From assembly GCF_002025205.1 (NCBI RefSeq), contig NZ_CP019947.1, forward strand, positions 813,501 through 877,500: 64,000 nucleotides of DNA, read 5' to 3'. Origin of the DNA: Pseudomonas sp. CC6-YY-74 (GTDB lineage Bacteria; Pseudomonadota; Gammaproteobacteria; Pseudomonadales; Pseudomonadaceae). The notes below the pieces were generated by a model that saw nothing but the letters and a program-made list of their open reading frames with translations, was not told the DNA's origin and made no database searches. This document shows, one piece after another, positions 47,684 through 59,030 of this stretch (position 1 is its first letter; every line of letters begins with the position of its first letter). Position numbers and translations under genes: made by a program.

Positions 47684-47753
47684 CGTAGGAGCGGGCCATG
47701 CCCGCGAAGCTTTGATGCCGCCTATTTACTCGCGGGCATGGCCCGCTCCTACG
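47684..47753. repeat. Inverted REP pair between gtsD and lamB
   Basis: Arms of 24 bases, 47684-47707 and 47730-47753, are perfect reverse complements (core GTAGGAGCGGGCCATGCCCG). It is the same REP family as at 40717-40793 and could act as a terminator or mRNA stabiliser between the transporter and porin genes. Confidence 0.9.
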
Positions 47754-47860
47754 GTTATGGCTCGCTCCGTCGGCACGGGCTGGTGCAGATGGTTGGTGGT
47801 GCGCCTGGCGTGCCGCCGGGGGAGTAGCGATCGCGCGAGGCTGTGCTCAGAGCGGCAGAC

Positions 47861-47871
47861 AATAACAACAA
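47861..47871 (+). promoter_or_regulatory. Hfq/Crc-type CA motifs in the lamB leader
   Basis: AATAACAACAA lies next to CGGAG and 18 bases before the ATG at 47889. A further A-rich CA stretch (AAAACAACAAGAAAA) is in the first codons. Confidence 0.6.
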
Positions 47872-47885
47872 AACGGAGCAGTTAA

Positions 47886-49115
<1,230 letters not shown>

Positions 49116-49136
49116 TCGCCCGTTTCGAGCGGGTCG

Positions 49137-50042
49137 ATGCTGCCGGCTAAGCCGCGGCGTTCGTCCGGCGCGCCGATAACCCGGCCAGGGGCTGCTGCAG
49201 AGCACCCCCTGGCCGGGTTGTTTCTGTCGCCCGCCGGGCAAGGCATGCGCTGGGTGACCCATCAGGAGCGCGAATTGCTGCTGATCGAGCATCCCCGTTT
49301 TCAGGCCATATTCAGTCGCCAGGGCGGCCAGTTGCTGCATTTCCAGCCACAGGGCCAGCACCCCTGGTTGTGGTGCGCCAGGCATTGGCCGCGTGGTGGG
49401 GCGATTCGCGGCGGCGTGCCGGTGTGCTGGCCCTGGTTCGGTCGCCACCCCAGCGAGAGTGGTTGGCCGTCCCATGGCTGGGCGCGGCTGAGTGAATGGC
49501 ACTTGCTCGGCAGCGAGGTGGACGAGCAGGGCATGCGCCTGACCTGGCAGCTGCAGCTGTGCGACTGGCGGGTGACCCTGGAGGCCGAACTGGGTGAGCA
49601 GATGAAGTTGCGTCTGCGCACGTCTCATCAGGACAGCGAGCCCTGTCAGCTCAGTCAGGCCTTGCATGCCTATTGGCGCATCAGCGATGTCGCGCGGGTG
49701 GCGCTGCTCGGCCTGGATGGCGCCGCAGGCCAGGACTTGCTGGCGCGCGGTGAGTGCCGGCAGCAGGGCGAGCTGCGCATCGAGGATGGCTGCCACCGGA
49801 TCTTTCGCCGCGGCGCGCTCGTCCAGGTGCAGGATCTGGCCTGGCAGCGGCGCCTGCTGGTCGACACCCGCGGCGGCGCCAACAGCGTGGTCTGGCATCC
49901 CGGTAGTCGGCCCTTGAGCGATGTGAGTTGGCGCGAGGCGCTGGGTTTTGTCTGTGTCGAGGCCGCCAGTTGCGGCGCCGACAGCCTGATCCTCAAGCCG
50001 GGTGAAGACGCCGTGCTGGAGTTGCAGGCGCGCTTGGCATAG
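49137..50042 (+). CDS. D-hexose-6-phosphate mutarotase (YeaD-like)
   Basis: A 301-residue aldose-1-epimerase-family protein. The Arg/Pro/Trp pocket IRGGVPVCWPWFGRHP at 90-105, PSHGWARLSEW, the catalytic His in LHAYWRISDV and the C-terminal FVCVEAAS glutamate are visible. It should speed alpha/beta exchange of glucose-6-phosphate for Zwf. The start is uncertain: ATG 49137 has no strong ribosome site, and 49245 (MRWVTHQE) is an alternative. It lies 21 bases after the porin, same direction. Confidence 0.85.
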   Translation: MLPAKPRRSSGAPITRPGAAAEHPLAGLFLSPAGQGMRWVTHQERELLLIEHPRFQAIFSRQGGQLLHFQPQGQHPWLWCARHWPRGGAIRGGVPVCWPWFGRHPSESGWPSHGWARLSEWHLLGSEVDEQGMRLTWQLQLCDWRVTLEAELGEQMKLRLRTSHQDSEPCQLSQALHAYWRISDVARVALLGLDGAAGQDLLARGECRQQGELRIEDGCHRIFRRGALVQVQDLAWQRRLLVDTRGGANSVVWHPGSRPLSDVSWREALGFVCVEAASCGADSLILKPGEDAVLELQARLA

Positions 50043-50071
50043 GCGTGGCTTGCAGGTTGTTCCGCCGTGGA

Positions 50072-50947
50072 TCAGCTCGGTTCTTCGTCCAGCGGATAGC
50101 GGCTGGCGTTGAGGCTTTCCTTGATCTTGCGCAGGTGTGGCTGGAAGTCCACGCCGCGGCGCAGGGTCATACCGGTGGCCAATACGTCGAGCACGGTGAG
50201 CTGGATGATCCGCGAGGTCATCGGCATGTAGATGTCAGTGTCTTCCGGCAGCGGGATGTTCAGGCTCAGGGTGCTGGCCTTGGCCAGGGGCGAGCCGGCG
50301 GCGGTCAGGCCGAGCACCGAGGCGCCGTTTTCCCGGGCCAGGTGTGCCACTTCCACCAGCTCGCGGGTGCGTCCGGTGTAGGAGATGATCACGAACAGGT
50401 CGCCGGTGTGCGCTACCGAGGCCAGCATGCGTTGCATCAGTACGTCGGCGTGGGCCGATACTGCCAGGTTGAAGCGGAAGAATTTGTGCTGCGCATCCAG
50501 GGCCACCGGCGCCGAAGCGCCAAGGCCGAAGAAGTGGATCTGCCGGGCCTGGATCAGCAGGTCGACCGCACGGCTAACCAGTTGCGGGTCGAGCGATTGG
50601 CAGGCGCTGTCCAGCGAGGCGATGGCGCTGCCGAAGATCTTGCGGGTATAGGCTTCGGGGCCGTCGTCGGCTTCCACGGCGCGGCTGACGTAGGCGGCGC
50701 CGCTGGCCAGGCTCTGCGCCAGCTGCATTTTCAGCTCGGGGTAGCCGCTGACGCCGAACGAGCGGCAGAAGCGGTTGACCGTCGGTTCGCTGACCAGGGC
50801 GGCTTGGGCCAAAGCGGCGATACTCAGGCGGGTGGCTTGCTGCGGGTTGCGCAGAATCACCTCGGCGACTTTGCGCTCGGCCTTGTTCAGGCTGTCGAGT
50901 CGGCCCTGGATCTGTTCCAGAAGATTGCGCACGCGGTCCATTGTCAT
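50072..50947 (-). CDS. hexR: HexR repressor (RpiR family)
   Basis: A 291-residue repressor of glucose-catabolism genes. The N-terminal helix-turn-helix domain (about 1-77) includes [20 protein letters not shown]. The SIS sugar-phosphate domain (about 120-255) includes [20 protein letters not shown] and [20 protein letters not shown], with Ser/Thr residues that bind KDPG. It is divergent from zwf and probably controls gapA, edd and zwf. Confidence 0.95.
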   Translation of the reverse strand: MTMDRVRNLLEQIQGRLDSLNKAERKVAEVILRNPQQATRLSIAALAQAALVSEPTVNRFCRSFGVSGYPELKMQLAQSLASGAAYVSRAVEADDGPEAYTRKIFGSAIASLDSACQSLDPQLVSRAVDLLIQARQIHFFGLGASAPVALDAQHKFFRFNLAVSAHADVLMQRMLASVAHTGDLFVIISYTGRTRELVEVAHLARENGASVLGLTAAGSPLAKASTLSLNIPLPEDTDIYMPMTSRIIQLTVLDVLATGMTLRRGVDFQPHLRKIKESLNASRYPLDEEPS

Positions 50948-51030
50948 TCCTTAGCCAGGGCTGAAATTGCTGGCCTATCGTACTGATGGGGCCAAGGGGC
51001 TACCACTGCAAAGTGGATTTTGACAAAATG

Positions 51031-51083
51031 TTGTTTTTATTACTACATGTAGCCTTGATAAATCCCCTTCAACAGGGTATTTC
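51031..51083 (+). promoter_or_regulatory. zwf control region: degenerate HexR site and candidate promoter
   Basis: TTGT-N7-ACTA at 51031-51045 differs from the HexR consensus at one base. TTGATA (51055-51060), 17-base spacer, TATTTC (51078-51083) is a plausible sigma-70 promoter reading into zwf. The 165-bp gap hexR-zwf is AT-rich compared with its flanks. Confidence 0.45.
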
Positions 51084-51099
51084 TAGTTTAACTTGATAA

Positions 51100-51107
51100 A
51101 AGAACAA
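51100..51107 (+). promoter_or_regulatory. Possible Hfq/Crc-type motif at zwf start
   Basis: AAGAACAA, an AAnAAnAA match, takes the place where a ribosome site would be; zwf (ATG 51113) has no clear Shine-Dalgarno. Weaker than the other five. Confidence 0.4.
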
Positions 51108-51112
51108 ACATT

Positions 51113-52582
51113 ATGCCTTCGATAACCGTTGAATCCTGTACTTTTGCCTTGTTCGGCGCGCTGGGTGATCTGGCCTTGCGCAAACTGTTCCCGGCACTCT
51201 ACCAGCTCGACCGCGCCGGGCTGTTGCATGCCGATACGCGAATTTTCGCCCTGGCGCGCGAGAATGGCGAGGCGCAGCAGCACCTGGCCGGTATCGCCGA
51301 GCACCTGCTGCGCTATGTGCCGGCCAACGAGGTCGACAAGGCGGTGCTGCAGCGCTTTCAGGCGCGCCTGAGTTACCTGACCATGGATTTCCTCCAGGCT
51401 GACGGCTACGACGCGCTGGCCGAGCAAGTCGGGACGGGTGAACGAGTGATCGCCTACTTCGCCACGCCGGCCTCGGTCTACGGCGGCATCTGCGCCAACC
51501 TGGCGCGGGTCGGCCTGGCCGAACGGGCGCGGGTAGTGCTGGAAAAACCCATCGGCCACGATCTGCTCTCCTCGCGTGCGGTCAACGACGCGGTAGCAGA
51601 GTATTTCCCGGAAACCCGCATCTACCGTATCGACCACTACCTGGGCAAGGAGACGGTACAGAACCTGATTGCCCTGCGCTTCGCCAACAGCCTGTTCGAA
51701 TCCCAGTGGAACCAGAATCACATTTCCCACGTGGAAATCACCGTGGCGGAGAAGGTCGGTATCGAGGGCCGTTGGGGGTACTTCGACCAGGCCGGTCAGT
51801 TGCGCGACATGATCCAGAACCACCTGCTGCAACTGCTCTGTCTGATTGCCATGGACCCGCCCAGCGAACTGTCCGCCGACAGCATCCGTGACGAGAAGGT
51901 CAAGGTGCTCAAGGCGCTGGAGCCGATCACCGCTGCGCAGCTCAGCCGCCAGGTGGTACGTGGTCAGTACGTGGCCGGCAGCAGCGATGGCAAGGCGGTG
52001 CCGGGTTATCTGCAAGAGGAAAACTCCAACACCCAGAGCGATACCGAAACCTTCGTCGCCATTCGTGCGGACATTCGCAACTGGCGCTGGGCCGGCGTGC
52101 CTTTCTACCTGCGCACCGGCAAGCGCATGGCGGAAAAAATGTCGCAGATCGTCATCCACTTCAAGGAGACGCCGCACTATATCTTCGCCCCGGAGCAGCG
52201 CCAGTTGATCGGCAACAAGCTGATCATTCGCCTGCAACCGGACGAGGGCATCGCCCTGCAGGTGATGACCAAGGATCAGGGCCTGGACAAGGGTATGCAG
52301 TTGCGCAGTCACGCGTTGCAGTTGAATTTCTCTGACACCTACCGCAGCGCGCGGATTCCCGATGCTTACGAGCGTCTGCTGCTGGAAGTGATGCGCGGCA
52401 ATCAGAACCTGTTCGTGCGCAAGGATGAGATCGAATGCGCCTGGCTGTGGTGCGATCAGTTGATCGCCGGTTGGCAGCAATTGGGCGATGCGCCGAAACC
52501 CTATGCCGCCGGCACTTGGGGGCCGATGGGCTCGATTGCGCTGATCACCCGCGATGGGAGGTCCTGGTATGGCGATCTCTGA
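51113..52582 (+). CDS. zwf: Glucose-6-phosphate 1-dehydrogenase
   Basis: A 489-residue enzyme oxidising glucose-6-phosphate to 6-phosphogluconolactone. The dinucleotide loop is [19 protein letters not shown] (GAxGDLA). The catalytic RIDHYLGKE lies near 172-180, and [15 protein letters not shown] in the C-terminal half is the substrate/allosteric region. Divergent from hexR. Its last 14 bases overlap pgl, as in other Pseudomonas. Confidence 0.97.
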   Translation: MPSITVESCTFALFGALGDLALRKLFPALYQLDRAGLLHADTRIFALARENGEAQQHLAGIAEHLLRYVPANEVDKAVLQRFQARLSYLTMDFLQADGYDALAEQVGTGERVIAYFATPASVYGGICANLARVGLAERARVVLEKPIGHDLLSSRAVNDAVAEYFPETRIYRIDHYLGKETVQNLIALRFANSLFESQWNQNHISHVEITVAEKVGIEGRWGYFDQAGQLRDMIQNHLLQLLCLIAMDPPSELSADSIRDEKVKVLKALEPITAAQLSRQVVRGQYVAGSSDGKAVPGYLQEENSNTQSDTETFVAIRADIRNWRWAGVPFYLRTGKRMAEKMSQIVIHFKETPHYIFAPEQRQLIGNKLIIRLQPDEGIALQVMTKDQGLDKGMQLRSHALQLNFSDTYRSARIPDAYERLLLEVMRGNQNLFVRKDEIECAWLWCDQLIAGWQQLGDAPKPYAAGTWGPMGSIALITRDGRSWYGDL

Positions 52583-53281
52583 TCTCGATTTGCCGCTGGG
52601 TGTGCTGGCGCGCAGCCTGAGCAATCCGGCCCAGCTGGCCAAATCCCTGGCCCAGGCGGTCGCCGAGGCGCTGCGCGTGGCGATTGAAACTCAGGGCCAG
52701 GCGACCCTGGTGGTATCCGGTGGGCGCAGCCCGATTGCCTTCTTCGAGCAACTGGCGCAACAGCCGCTGGACTGGGCGCAGGTAGTGATCAGCCTGGCGG
52801 ACGAGCGTTGGGTGCCGGTCGCTCACTCTGATAGCAACGAGGGTCTGCTGCGTCGCCATTTGCTCCGTGGCCCGGCCGCTGCCGCGCGTTTTTTCGGCCT
52901 GTATCAGCCGGCTGCCAATCTGCAGCAAGCGGCACTGAAAGCCGATCAGGCCCTGGCCGAGTTGCCGCCGATCGATGTGCTGGTGCTGGGCATGGGCGAC
53001 GACGGCCATACCGCTTCGCTGTTCCCCAACAGCCCGAATCTGCACGACGCCTTGCAGGCCGACTGCCCGCGGCGCTGCCTGCCGATGCTGGCGCCCAGCG
53101 TGCCGCATCAGCGCCTGAGCATGACCTTGCCGTTACTGACGTCTGCACGTTTGCCACTGCTGGCCCTGCAGGGTCAAGGCAAGCTCAAGACCCTGGCCGA
53201 AGCCTTGGCTGTGGGCGAGGTGGCGAGCATGCCAGTGCGCGCGCTTTTGCATTCCCCCTTGAGATTTACTGGTGCCCCTAG
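52569..53281 (+). CDS. pgl: 6-phosphogluconolactonase, C-terminus frameshifted into eda
   Basis: About 237 residues hydrolysing 6-phosphogluconolactone. [37 protein letters not shown] and [20 protein letters not shown] are the family motifs. ATG 52569 follows GGGAGG within zwf. Near the end the frame reads [11 protein letters not shown] and continues into eda. With one extra C in the five-C run 53254-53258 it would read [10 protein letters not shown] and stop at TAG 53279-53281, which looks like a normal Pgl end. As given, translation runs to 53972, giving a 467-residue Pgl-Eda fusion. Confidence 0.85.
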
Positions 53282-53300
53282 GGCCGAAGGACCAGACGCT

Positions 53301-53972
53301 ATGACGACCAACGACAACAGCCAGCACGCCCGCATGGCCGAAAAAATCGCCCAGATCGACAGCCTCTGCGCCCGTGCGCGGATCATGCCGGTGATCACCA
53401 TCGCCCGCGAGGCGGACATCCTGCCATTGGCCGATGCCCTGGCGGCCGGTGGCCTGACGGTACTGGAAATTACCTTGCGTTCGGCGCATGGCCTCACCGC
53501 CATTCGCCTGCTGCGCGAACAGCGGCCCGAGCTCTGCGTCGGCGCGGGTACCGTACTCGACCTGCAGATGCTCGCCGCCGCCGAGGAGGCCGGGGCGCAG
53601 TTCATCGTCACCCCGGGCTCGACCGCCGAACTGCTCAAGGCCAGCCTGGAAAGCACTGTGCCAATGTTGCCCGGCACCAGCAGCGCCTCGGACATCATGC
53701 TCGGCTATGCCCTCGGTTATCGCCGCTTCAAGCTGTTCCCCGCAGAAGTCTGCGGTGGCACCGCGGCGCTCAAGGCGTTGGGTGGCCCCTTCGGCGATGT
53801 GCGGTTCTGTCCCACCGGCGGCATCAACCCCGACAACCTGCAGCGCTACATGGCCCTGGCCAACGTGATGTGCGTCGGCGGTACCTGGATGTTCGACAGT
53901 CAGTGGGTCAAGCATGGCGATTGGGCGCGTATTCAACAGTGCAGCGCCGAGGCTCTGCAACTGCTGGCCTGA
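53301..53972 (+). CDS. eda: KDPG aldolase
   Basis: A 223-residue class I aldolase cleaving 2-keto-3-deoxy-6-phosphogluconate to pyruvate and glyceraldehyde-3-phosphate. ILPVITI-like ARIMPVITIAREADI, the catalytic Glu in VLEITLRSAHGL, GAGTVLD and the Schiff-base Lys in YRRFKLFPAEVCGG are present. It keeps its own ATG with AAGGA 9 bases upstream, although the pgl frame also reads into it without a stop. Final gene of the zwf-pgl-eda operon. Confidence 0.95.
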   Translation: MTTNDNSQHARMAEKIAQIDSLCARARIMPVITIAREADILPLADALAAGGLTVLEITLRSAHGLTAIRLLREQRPELCVGAGTVLDLQMLAAAEEAGAQFIVTPGSTAELLKASLESTVPMLPGTSSASDIMLGYALGYRRFKLFPAEVCGGTAALKALGGPFGDVRFCPTGGINPDNLQRYMALANVMCVGGTWMFDSQWVKHGDWARIQQCSAEALQLLA

Positions 53973-53978
53973 CCGACT

Positions 53979-54019
53979 CCGAGGGTGCGCGGGACCGCCT
54001 AGGCCGGGCGCGCCCTCGG
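53979..54019 (+). terminator. Stem-loop after eda
   Basis: CCGAGGGTGCGC (53979-53990) pairs with GCGCGCCCTCGG (54008-54019), 12 pairs with one G-T, seven bases after the eda stop. There is no T-tract, so it may stop RNA decay or work with Rho. Confidence 0.6.
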
Positions 54020-54306
54020 ATGAGCACGCTGCACCCCTCCGCCGTAGGCCACGCAGGATGGCTATTGAGCCTGCTGTAGAGGCGGCCGCCTGCAGGCACC
54101 CACTGCGGCGTTCGGTATGTTCACAATCGATGAGTTTGCAGCTAGCAGCCTTTCGGACTTAACACTGTCCTACTGCGGAAAAGCCGGATTTGGTCATTTT
54201 CTGCGCTCTTTTTCGTTAAATAGAGCGACTATTCGCCTCAAAAGAGCCCAAAAACTGCCTCAAACCGGACTTTCCCTCGCTACGGACGGTCAAGTCCGAC
54301 AGGCGG
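54020..54306. other. Gap after eda without recognised content
   Basis: Between the stem-loop and the convergent PQQ-type gene, 287 bp, locally AT-rich from about 54110 to 54290 (for example TCATTTTCTGCGCTCTTTTT). I see no gene, repeat arm or RNA structure I can name. The change in base composition suggests a small foreign or decayed piece. Confidence 0.4.
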
Positions 54307-55656
54307 CTAGTGCAGCGCGCTCACGCGCCAGATCAGGTTGCCCACGTCATCGGCCACCAGTAATGCGCCTTGCTTGTCCAGTGCTACGCCGACTGGCCGG
54401 CCGTAGGCGGTGCCTTCCTCACTGAGAAAGCCGGTAAGCACGTCAACCGGCGCGCCGACAGGTTGGCCGCTGGCAAATGGCACGAAGATCACTTTGTAGC
54501 CGCTGTGTGGCCGTCGGTTCCATGAGCCATGCTGGCCGATAAACATGCCGTTGCTGAAGCTTGCCGGTAGCTTGTTGCCAGCCGACCAGGCCAGGCCCAG
54601 CGAGGCGGTGTGCGGCCCCAGGGCGTAGTCCGGTTTGATCGCCTTGGCTACCAGCTCTGGCCGTTGCGGTTGTACCCGCTCGTCGACATGCTGGCCGTAA
54701 TAGCTATAGGGCCAGCCGTAGAAGCCGCCGTCGCGTACCGAGGTCATGTAGTCGGGCACCAGATCGCTGCCAATCTCGTCGCGTTCATTGACCACCGTCC
54801 ACAGCGCGCGGCTGGCAGGCTCCCACGCCAACCCGTTGGGGTTGCGCAGGCCGGAGGCGAAAATGCGCGGCGCACCGCTCTTGGTGTCCACCTCCCAGAT
54901 AGCGGCTCGTCCGTCTTCGACTGGCATACCCCGTTCGGCCACATTGCTGTTCGAGCCTACGGTCACATAGAGTTTGCGTCCGTCTGGGCTGGCGATGAGG
55001 TTCTTGGTCCAGTGATGGTTGATGTCACCTGCCGGCAGTTCCACCACTAGGGTGCCCGGTGTGGTGATGCGCGTGGTGCCTGTCACGTAAGGGAAGCGCA
55101 GTAGCGCATCGGAATTGGCCACATACAGATCGTTACCCACCAGGGCCATACCGAAGGGGGAGTGCAGCCCTTGCAGCAACACTGCGCGGAAATCCGCTAC
55201 GCCATCGCTGTCGGTGTCGCGCAGCAGGGTGATGCGGTTGGCGCTGGGCACTGCTGCACCGGCTCTCTTCATTGCCAGGCCCATCAACCAGCCCTTGATG
55301 CCCTTGGCATCGTCAGGCTTGGGTGGCGCATTGGTCTCCGCCACCAGCACATCTCCGTTGGGTAGCACATACAGCCAGCGCGGGTGGTCCAGGCCGCTGG
55401 CGAATGCGACCACCCGGGTGCCAGGGGCAGCTTGCGGCATTGCCCCGGATGGCCAACCCTTGGCCGGCGCGATGTTAATCGTTGGGATCAGCGTCTGCCG
55501 GGGGGCTGGCAGCGCGGGCTGTGGTCCAGTACCGGCCGAGACAGGTAGCTGAGCCACTTCGCTGCAGGCGCTGAGTGCCAACACTGCAGTCGTAATCAGC
55601 AGGCCACTGGAGCGCTGTCGCAGCGGGCTGATTGCGCGCCAGCAACTGCTCGTCAC
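54307..55656 (-). CDS. PQQ-type sugar dehydrogenase-like lipoprotein
   Basis: A 449-residue beta-propeller protein of the sorbosone/glucose dehydrogenase group. The lipobox LALSAC gives Cys31 as lipidation site. Propeller motifs include [75 protein letters not shown] and [20 protein letters not shown]. The His/Gly residues that hold PQQ in the group are in these loops. Sugar and electron acceptor unknown. GTG 55656 overlaps the upstream DUF3309 stop by 4 bases, so the two are coupled. Confidence 0.85.
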   Translation of the reverse strand: MTSSCWRAISPLRQRSSGLLITTAVLALSACSEVAQLPVSAGTGPQPALPAPRQTLIPTINIAPAKGWPSGAMPQAAPGTRVVAFASGLDHPRWLYVLPNGDVLVAETNAPPKPDDAKGIKGWLMGLAMKRAGAAVPSANRITLLRDTDSDGVADFRAVLLQGLHSPFGMALVGNDLYVANSDALLRFPYVTGTTRITTPGTLVVELPAGDINHHWTKNLIASPDGRKLYVTVGSNSNVAERGMPVEDGRAAIWEVDTKSGAPRIFASGLRNPNGLAWEPASRALWTVVNERDEIGSDLVPDYMTSVRDGGFYGWPYSYYGQHVDERVQPQRPELVAKAIKPDYALGPHTASLGLAWSAGNKLPASFSNGMFIGQHGSWNRRPHSGYKVIFVPFASGQPVGAPVDVLTGFLSEEGTAYGRPVGVALDKQGALLVADDVGNLIWRVSALH

Positions 55657-55811
55657 AGCCTGCCCATCAGCAGCAGAACGATCAGAATGATCACCACCAC
55701 GCCTAACCCGCCGGAGGGCCCGTAGCCCCAGCTTCTGCTATGTGGCCAGGCTGGAATGGCGCCCAGCAGTAACAGCACCAGAATGATCAACAGTATGGTT
55801 CCCAAGCTCAT
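55653..55811 (-). CDS. DUF3309 small membrane protein, copy 1
   Basis: A 52-residue protein: [20 protein letters not shown], then [15 protein letters not shown] and a second hydrophobic helix ([13 protein letters not shown]). This helix / [14 protein letters not shown] / helix layout is DUF3309, function unknown, often stress-induced. ATG 55811 follows AAGGAAA. Coupled (ATGA-like) to the PQQ-type gene. A close paralogue is at 58701-58859. Confidence 0.85.
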   Translation of the reverse strand: MSLGTILLIILVLLLLGAIPAWPHSRSWGYGPSGGLGVVVIILIVLLLMGRL

Positions 55812-56020
55812 GGCTATTTCCTTGAAGGCGTGAGTGAGCAGACCTGATTCGTTGGCGCTGACGCCGTAATCTGTTGTCTGTATGCCACCAGACTGAGCGC
55901 AACTGTCGGGCCGATCTGTACGCCAGCACACACAGGGTTTTTGGTTTCGCCGCTGCTGCAACTGGGTCGTTGCGTTTGCGGGTTGTGCGTTCGGCAAACT
56001 CCTGGTCCGGGCGCTGGCGT

Positions 56021-56926
56021 TTATTTGCCAGCTGCGTCCGAGGCGTTCCTCTGCTGGCGCTGGATTTCCTTGCGTTTCATCGTCAGGTACTGGCCACGCT
56101 CGAGTTCGTGCAGTTGCGCCGGGTATTGCTCGATAGCGCTGTGCCAGAGGTTCAGGCGTTTTTCCTGGCGCGTCGTTGGCGGCGCCGACAGGGCGCTCAG
56201 GTAGGCCTCGATCGCCAGGTAATAACGCATGGTGTTGCGCTCGATCACCCCGCGCATGCCGCCAATATAGATGGGCTGCCCCTCGGCGTTGCGTTCGACG
56301 ATGCTGAAACCCACCTTGTTGCGTCCCAGCGTCGCCAAGTAACTCTGCGTGGCGATGCTGGCCGCAAAGCCGTAAGCATAGGCGTAGGACAGGTGCAGGA
56401 AGCTGCGCCGGGCATCGAGCGCCACCACTTCGAGCATGATGCGGTAGCGGCTGGTGCCCAGCGGTCCATCCTCGGCATCCAGCAGCACCTGCAGGAAGTC
56501 GGGCGTCGCCGCTGCGACCCGGTAGGTAAACTCGAACAGATAGGCATCTTCCAGCGCCTGCTCGAACTTGTGGCCGATGTTGATGCGCAGGACATCACCA
56601 TCCGGACCCGATGAGACGCGGCAGCTTTTCACATTCAGGTGCAGGATCAAAATGTCGCACCAGTGTGTGCTGGCTTGCAACGCCGGGCCGACCACGCCAT
56701 AGGGCTGTTCGATCACCGCGTAGATATCGCCTTGCAAAGCGTCTGAGATTTGCCGGGATTCGAGGTAGAGCGGGCGTTGGAATTGGTTGTTGGTCAGCTG
56801 TTCAGCCAAGGCGCTGTGGCGTGCCTTGAGCGCCTCTGGATCCTGTGCGTATGCCGGCGCCACGATGAGCAGCGTCATCAGCATGGCCGCGCGCAGCCAC
56901 GCGGCGCCCACTGGCGCGGGATTCAT
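56021..56926 (-). CDS. Exported conserved protein, function unknown
   Basis: A 301-residue protein with signal peptide (AAMLMTLLIVAPAYA, cleavage before QDPE). The body has THWCDILILHLNVKSC (a Cys pair about 12 apart that could form a disulfide), YRVAAATPDFLQVLL and YRIMLEVVALDARRSFLHLS, and ends in a basic helix. I recognise no named family. It follows the phospholipase-D lipoprotein by 108 bp in the same direction, which hints at an envelope-lipid role. Confidence 0.65.
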   Translation of the reverse strand: MNPAPVGAAWLRAAMLMTLLIVAPAYAQDPEALKARHSALAEQLTNNQFQRPLYLESRQISDALQGDIYAVIEQPYGVVGPALQASTHWCDILILHLNVKSCRVSSGPDGDVLRINIGHKFEQALEDAYLFEFTYRVAAATPDFLQVLLDAEDGPLGTSRYRIMLEVVALDARRSFLHLSYAYAYGFAASIATQSYLATLGRNKVGFSIVERNAEGQPIYIGGMRGVIERNTMRYYLAIEAYLSALSAPPTTRQEKRLNLWHSAIEQYPAQLHELERGQYLTMKRKEIQRQQRNASDAAGK

Positions 56927-57034
56927 GGAATCCTCGCGTTCTGCTGGTTTGCCTGCTGGCTACTCGCCAGCACATACCAAGCCAGGCGTCTCACAGCCAG
57001 TACTCCCACAGGCGTCCGAGCAACTCCTTGACCC

Positions 57035-58378
57035 TCACGTTGAGGGGCGGCGCCGCCATTTTTCCAGGGTGATCTCATCCGATTTATCCAGGTCGGCGAT
57101 GAAGGCCGCGCGCATCTTGTCGCCAAAACCGCTGCCGAGTACCACCGCATTGACCTCCTGGTTGTGCAGAAAACTGCGCCAGTCGAGGTTGGTCGAACCG
57201 ACCGTGATCCAGACGCCGTCGATCACCGCGGTCTTCACATGCAACAAGGCATCGCGGCGCTCGTAGAGCCTGACCCCGGCCTGCAACAGCTCGCTGTAGT
57301 AGGCGCGGCCGGCATGCAAGACCAGCCACGAATCGGTGCTGCTGGGCAGGATCAGGCGCACATCGACACCACGGCGCACCGCTTCCTTGAGCACCGCAAG
57401 CAACTGCGGGTCGGGTACGAAGTAGGCATTGGTCAGCCAGATCTCGGTTTGTGCGCTGCGCAGCGCCGAGATCAGGGTGGCGTAGATCTGGCTGTAAGGC
57501 TCATCCGGCGAGCTGCCGATGATGCGCACCACCTCGCTGCCGCGGTGTTCGTTCGGCGGGTAGTAGTGGGCTGCCGCGAGTGGTTCGCCATGCTGTTTGA
57601 TCCAGGTGTCGATGAACAGCCTTTGCAGCTCGGCGACCGCGGGTCCCTCGATTCTCAGGTCGGTGTCACGCCAGGGCAGCGCGGCGCCGGGTAGGACTTC
57701 GCTGTGGTGGCCGAACGAGCCGCCCGAATAGACACTGCTGATGTTGATGCCGCCAAGGAAGGCGATGAGCCCGTCGATGATCAACAGCTTGCGGTGGTCG
57801 CGCTGGTTCACCGACCAACCCGCCTTGGCGGTCAGCGGATTGACCGGATTGAATTCCAGCACCTTGATCCCCGTCTCGCTGAGGCGGGTGAAAAACGCGC
57901 GGGGTGTGCCGAGAGTGCCGACGCTGTCGCGGATCAGGTTGACCTGCACACCTTCCAGCTGTTTGGCGATCAGGGCGTTGGCGAAGCGCTGGCCGATGAC
58001 GTCATCATCGAGGATGTAGGTTTGCATATTGATGTGATCGCGCGCGGCCTCGATGGCGGCGATCATCGCCTGATAGGTGTCGGGGCCGTCCTGCAGCAAG
58101 TCGACCTTGTTGTCAGTGGTCAGGGGGCTGCCGACGATGGACTCTTCGACCGCCAGGTGCAGGTCGAAGATATTGGTCTCGGCACCTTGTGCCTGCAGTC
58201 GATCGAGAATGGCCTTGCTACGCGCTGACGAGAGCGGCCCATTTGGCCCGTCGAGTTGTACCGGCGGCGCATCGTAGCGGGCCATGTCGGGCGTGAGGGT
58301 CGGCAATGAGCTGCAGGCGCTCAGCGCCAGGCCGAGGATGGCCGCGATACACGGCTTCCAGCAATTACCTGCTTGCAT
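57035..58378 (-). CDS. Phospholipase D/cardiolipin synthase-like lipoprotein
   Basis: A 447-residue lipoprotein (lipobox LALSAC, Cys22). Two HKD motifs are complete: His195-Lys197-Asp202 (DHRKLLIID) and His380-Lys382-Asp387 (LHVKTAVID), each with the following Gly/Asn/Ser residues. The layout is that of periplasmic-facing PLD enzymes (YmdC/ClsC-like). ATG 58378 follows GGAGG; the open frame extends to 58624 with no domain. Substrate is likely a phospholipid. Confidence 0.88.
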   Translation of the reverse strand: MQAGNCWKPCIAAILGLALSACSSLPTLTPDMARYDAPPVQLDGPNGPLSSARSKAILDRLQAQGAETNIFDLHLAVEESIVGSPLTTDNKVDLLQDGPDTYQAMIAAIEAARDHINMQTYILDDDVIGQRFANALIAKQLEGVQVNLIRDSVGTLGTPRAFFTRLSETGIKVLEFNPVNPLTAKAGWSVNQRDHRKLLIIDGLIAFLGGINISSVYSGGSFGHHSEVLPGAALPWRDTDLRIEGPAVAELQRLFIDTWIKQHGEPLAAAHYYPPNEHRGSEVVRIIGSSPDEPYSQIYATLISALRSAQTEIWLTNAYFVPDPQLLAVLKEAVRRGVDVRLILPSSTDSWLVLHAGRAYYSELLQAGVRLYERRDALLHVKTAVIDGVWITVGSTNLDWRSFLHNQEVNAVVLGSGFGDKMRAAFIADLDKSDEITLEKWRRRPST

Positions 58379-58700
58379 TGGCCATCCTCCCGAGGAGGCG
58401 TATCGCGCTGCAGTCGGGCGACTGTCAGATTGATACATGCGTCTAAATGTAGACGCAAAAGAATGATTGCGATGCCATATCCAGCAGGCAGGACAGCGAT
58501 CGCTGGTCGTCGCTGGGTGATTGCTATGTTCGATAGCGCACTGAACTGAGCGCGCAATCCGTTCAAGCTGCTCAGGTGCCGGGTCGAGCATCTTCGAGGT
58601 GAAACGCTCAACGCGTAGCGGCATGGCTCGCCGTGGTGAGCGTGAAGCCTCGTTTCAAGGTTTCTGCGCCCGCGAGCTTGAACCATTCGAGGAAATCGTC
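58379..58700. other. Divergent gap between PLD-type and DUF3309 genes
   Basis: 322 bp that must hold promoters for the leftward PLD-type gene and the rightward DUF3309 gene. I see no recognisable regulatory site and no gene. Confidence 0.4.
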
Positions 58701-58859
58701 ATGGGCTTGGGAACGATTCTGTTGATCGTACTGATTCTGATGCTGGTGGGAGCAATCCCCGCGTGGCCGCATAGCCGGAGCTGGGGCTATGGTCCCACTG
58801 GCGGGTTGGGCCTGGTGTTGATCATCGTGCTGGTACTGGTGTTGATGGGCTGGCTGTAA
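58701..58859 (+). CDS. DUF3309 small membrane protein, copy 2
   Basis: A 52-residue paralogue of 55653-55811: [52 protein letters not shown]. Identical central motif [14 protein letters not shown] 58701 follows GAGGAAA; the frame opens earlier but without support. Confidence 0.85.
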   Translation: MGLGTILLIVLILMLVGAIPAWPHSRSWGYGPTGGLGLVLIIVLVLVLMGWL

Positions 58860-59030
58860 AACGCGGCGCCTTCTGTGCAGCGCATCGATTGACCCGTTCG
58901 CTGTGGTTGGCGCTTCAGATAGACCTGCAGTTTTGACACGCTATGTGCGCCAGCGTACAGATAGCTCAGCTAATAACGATAAGCTGTTTCTGAGGGCGGG
59001 TATTTCCCCCGCCCATTTATAGAGCGTGAG

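Noticed and set aside
54110..54300. AT-rich gap as an attachment site or integron remnant
   Set aside because: No direct repeat, tRNA end, integrase or attC-like arms visible.
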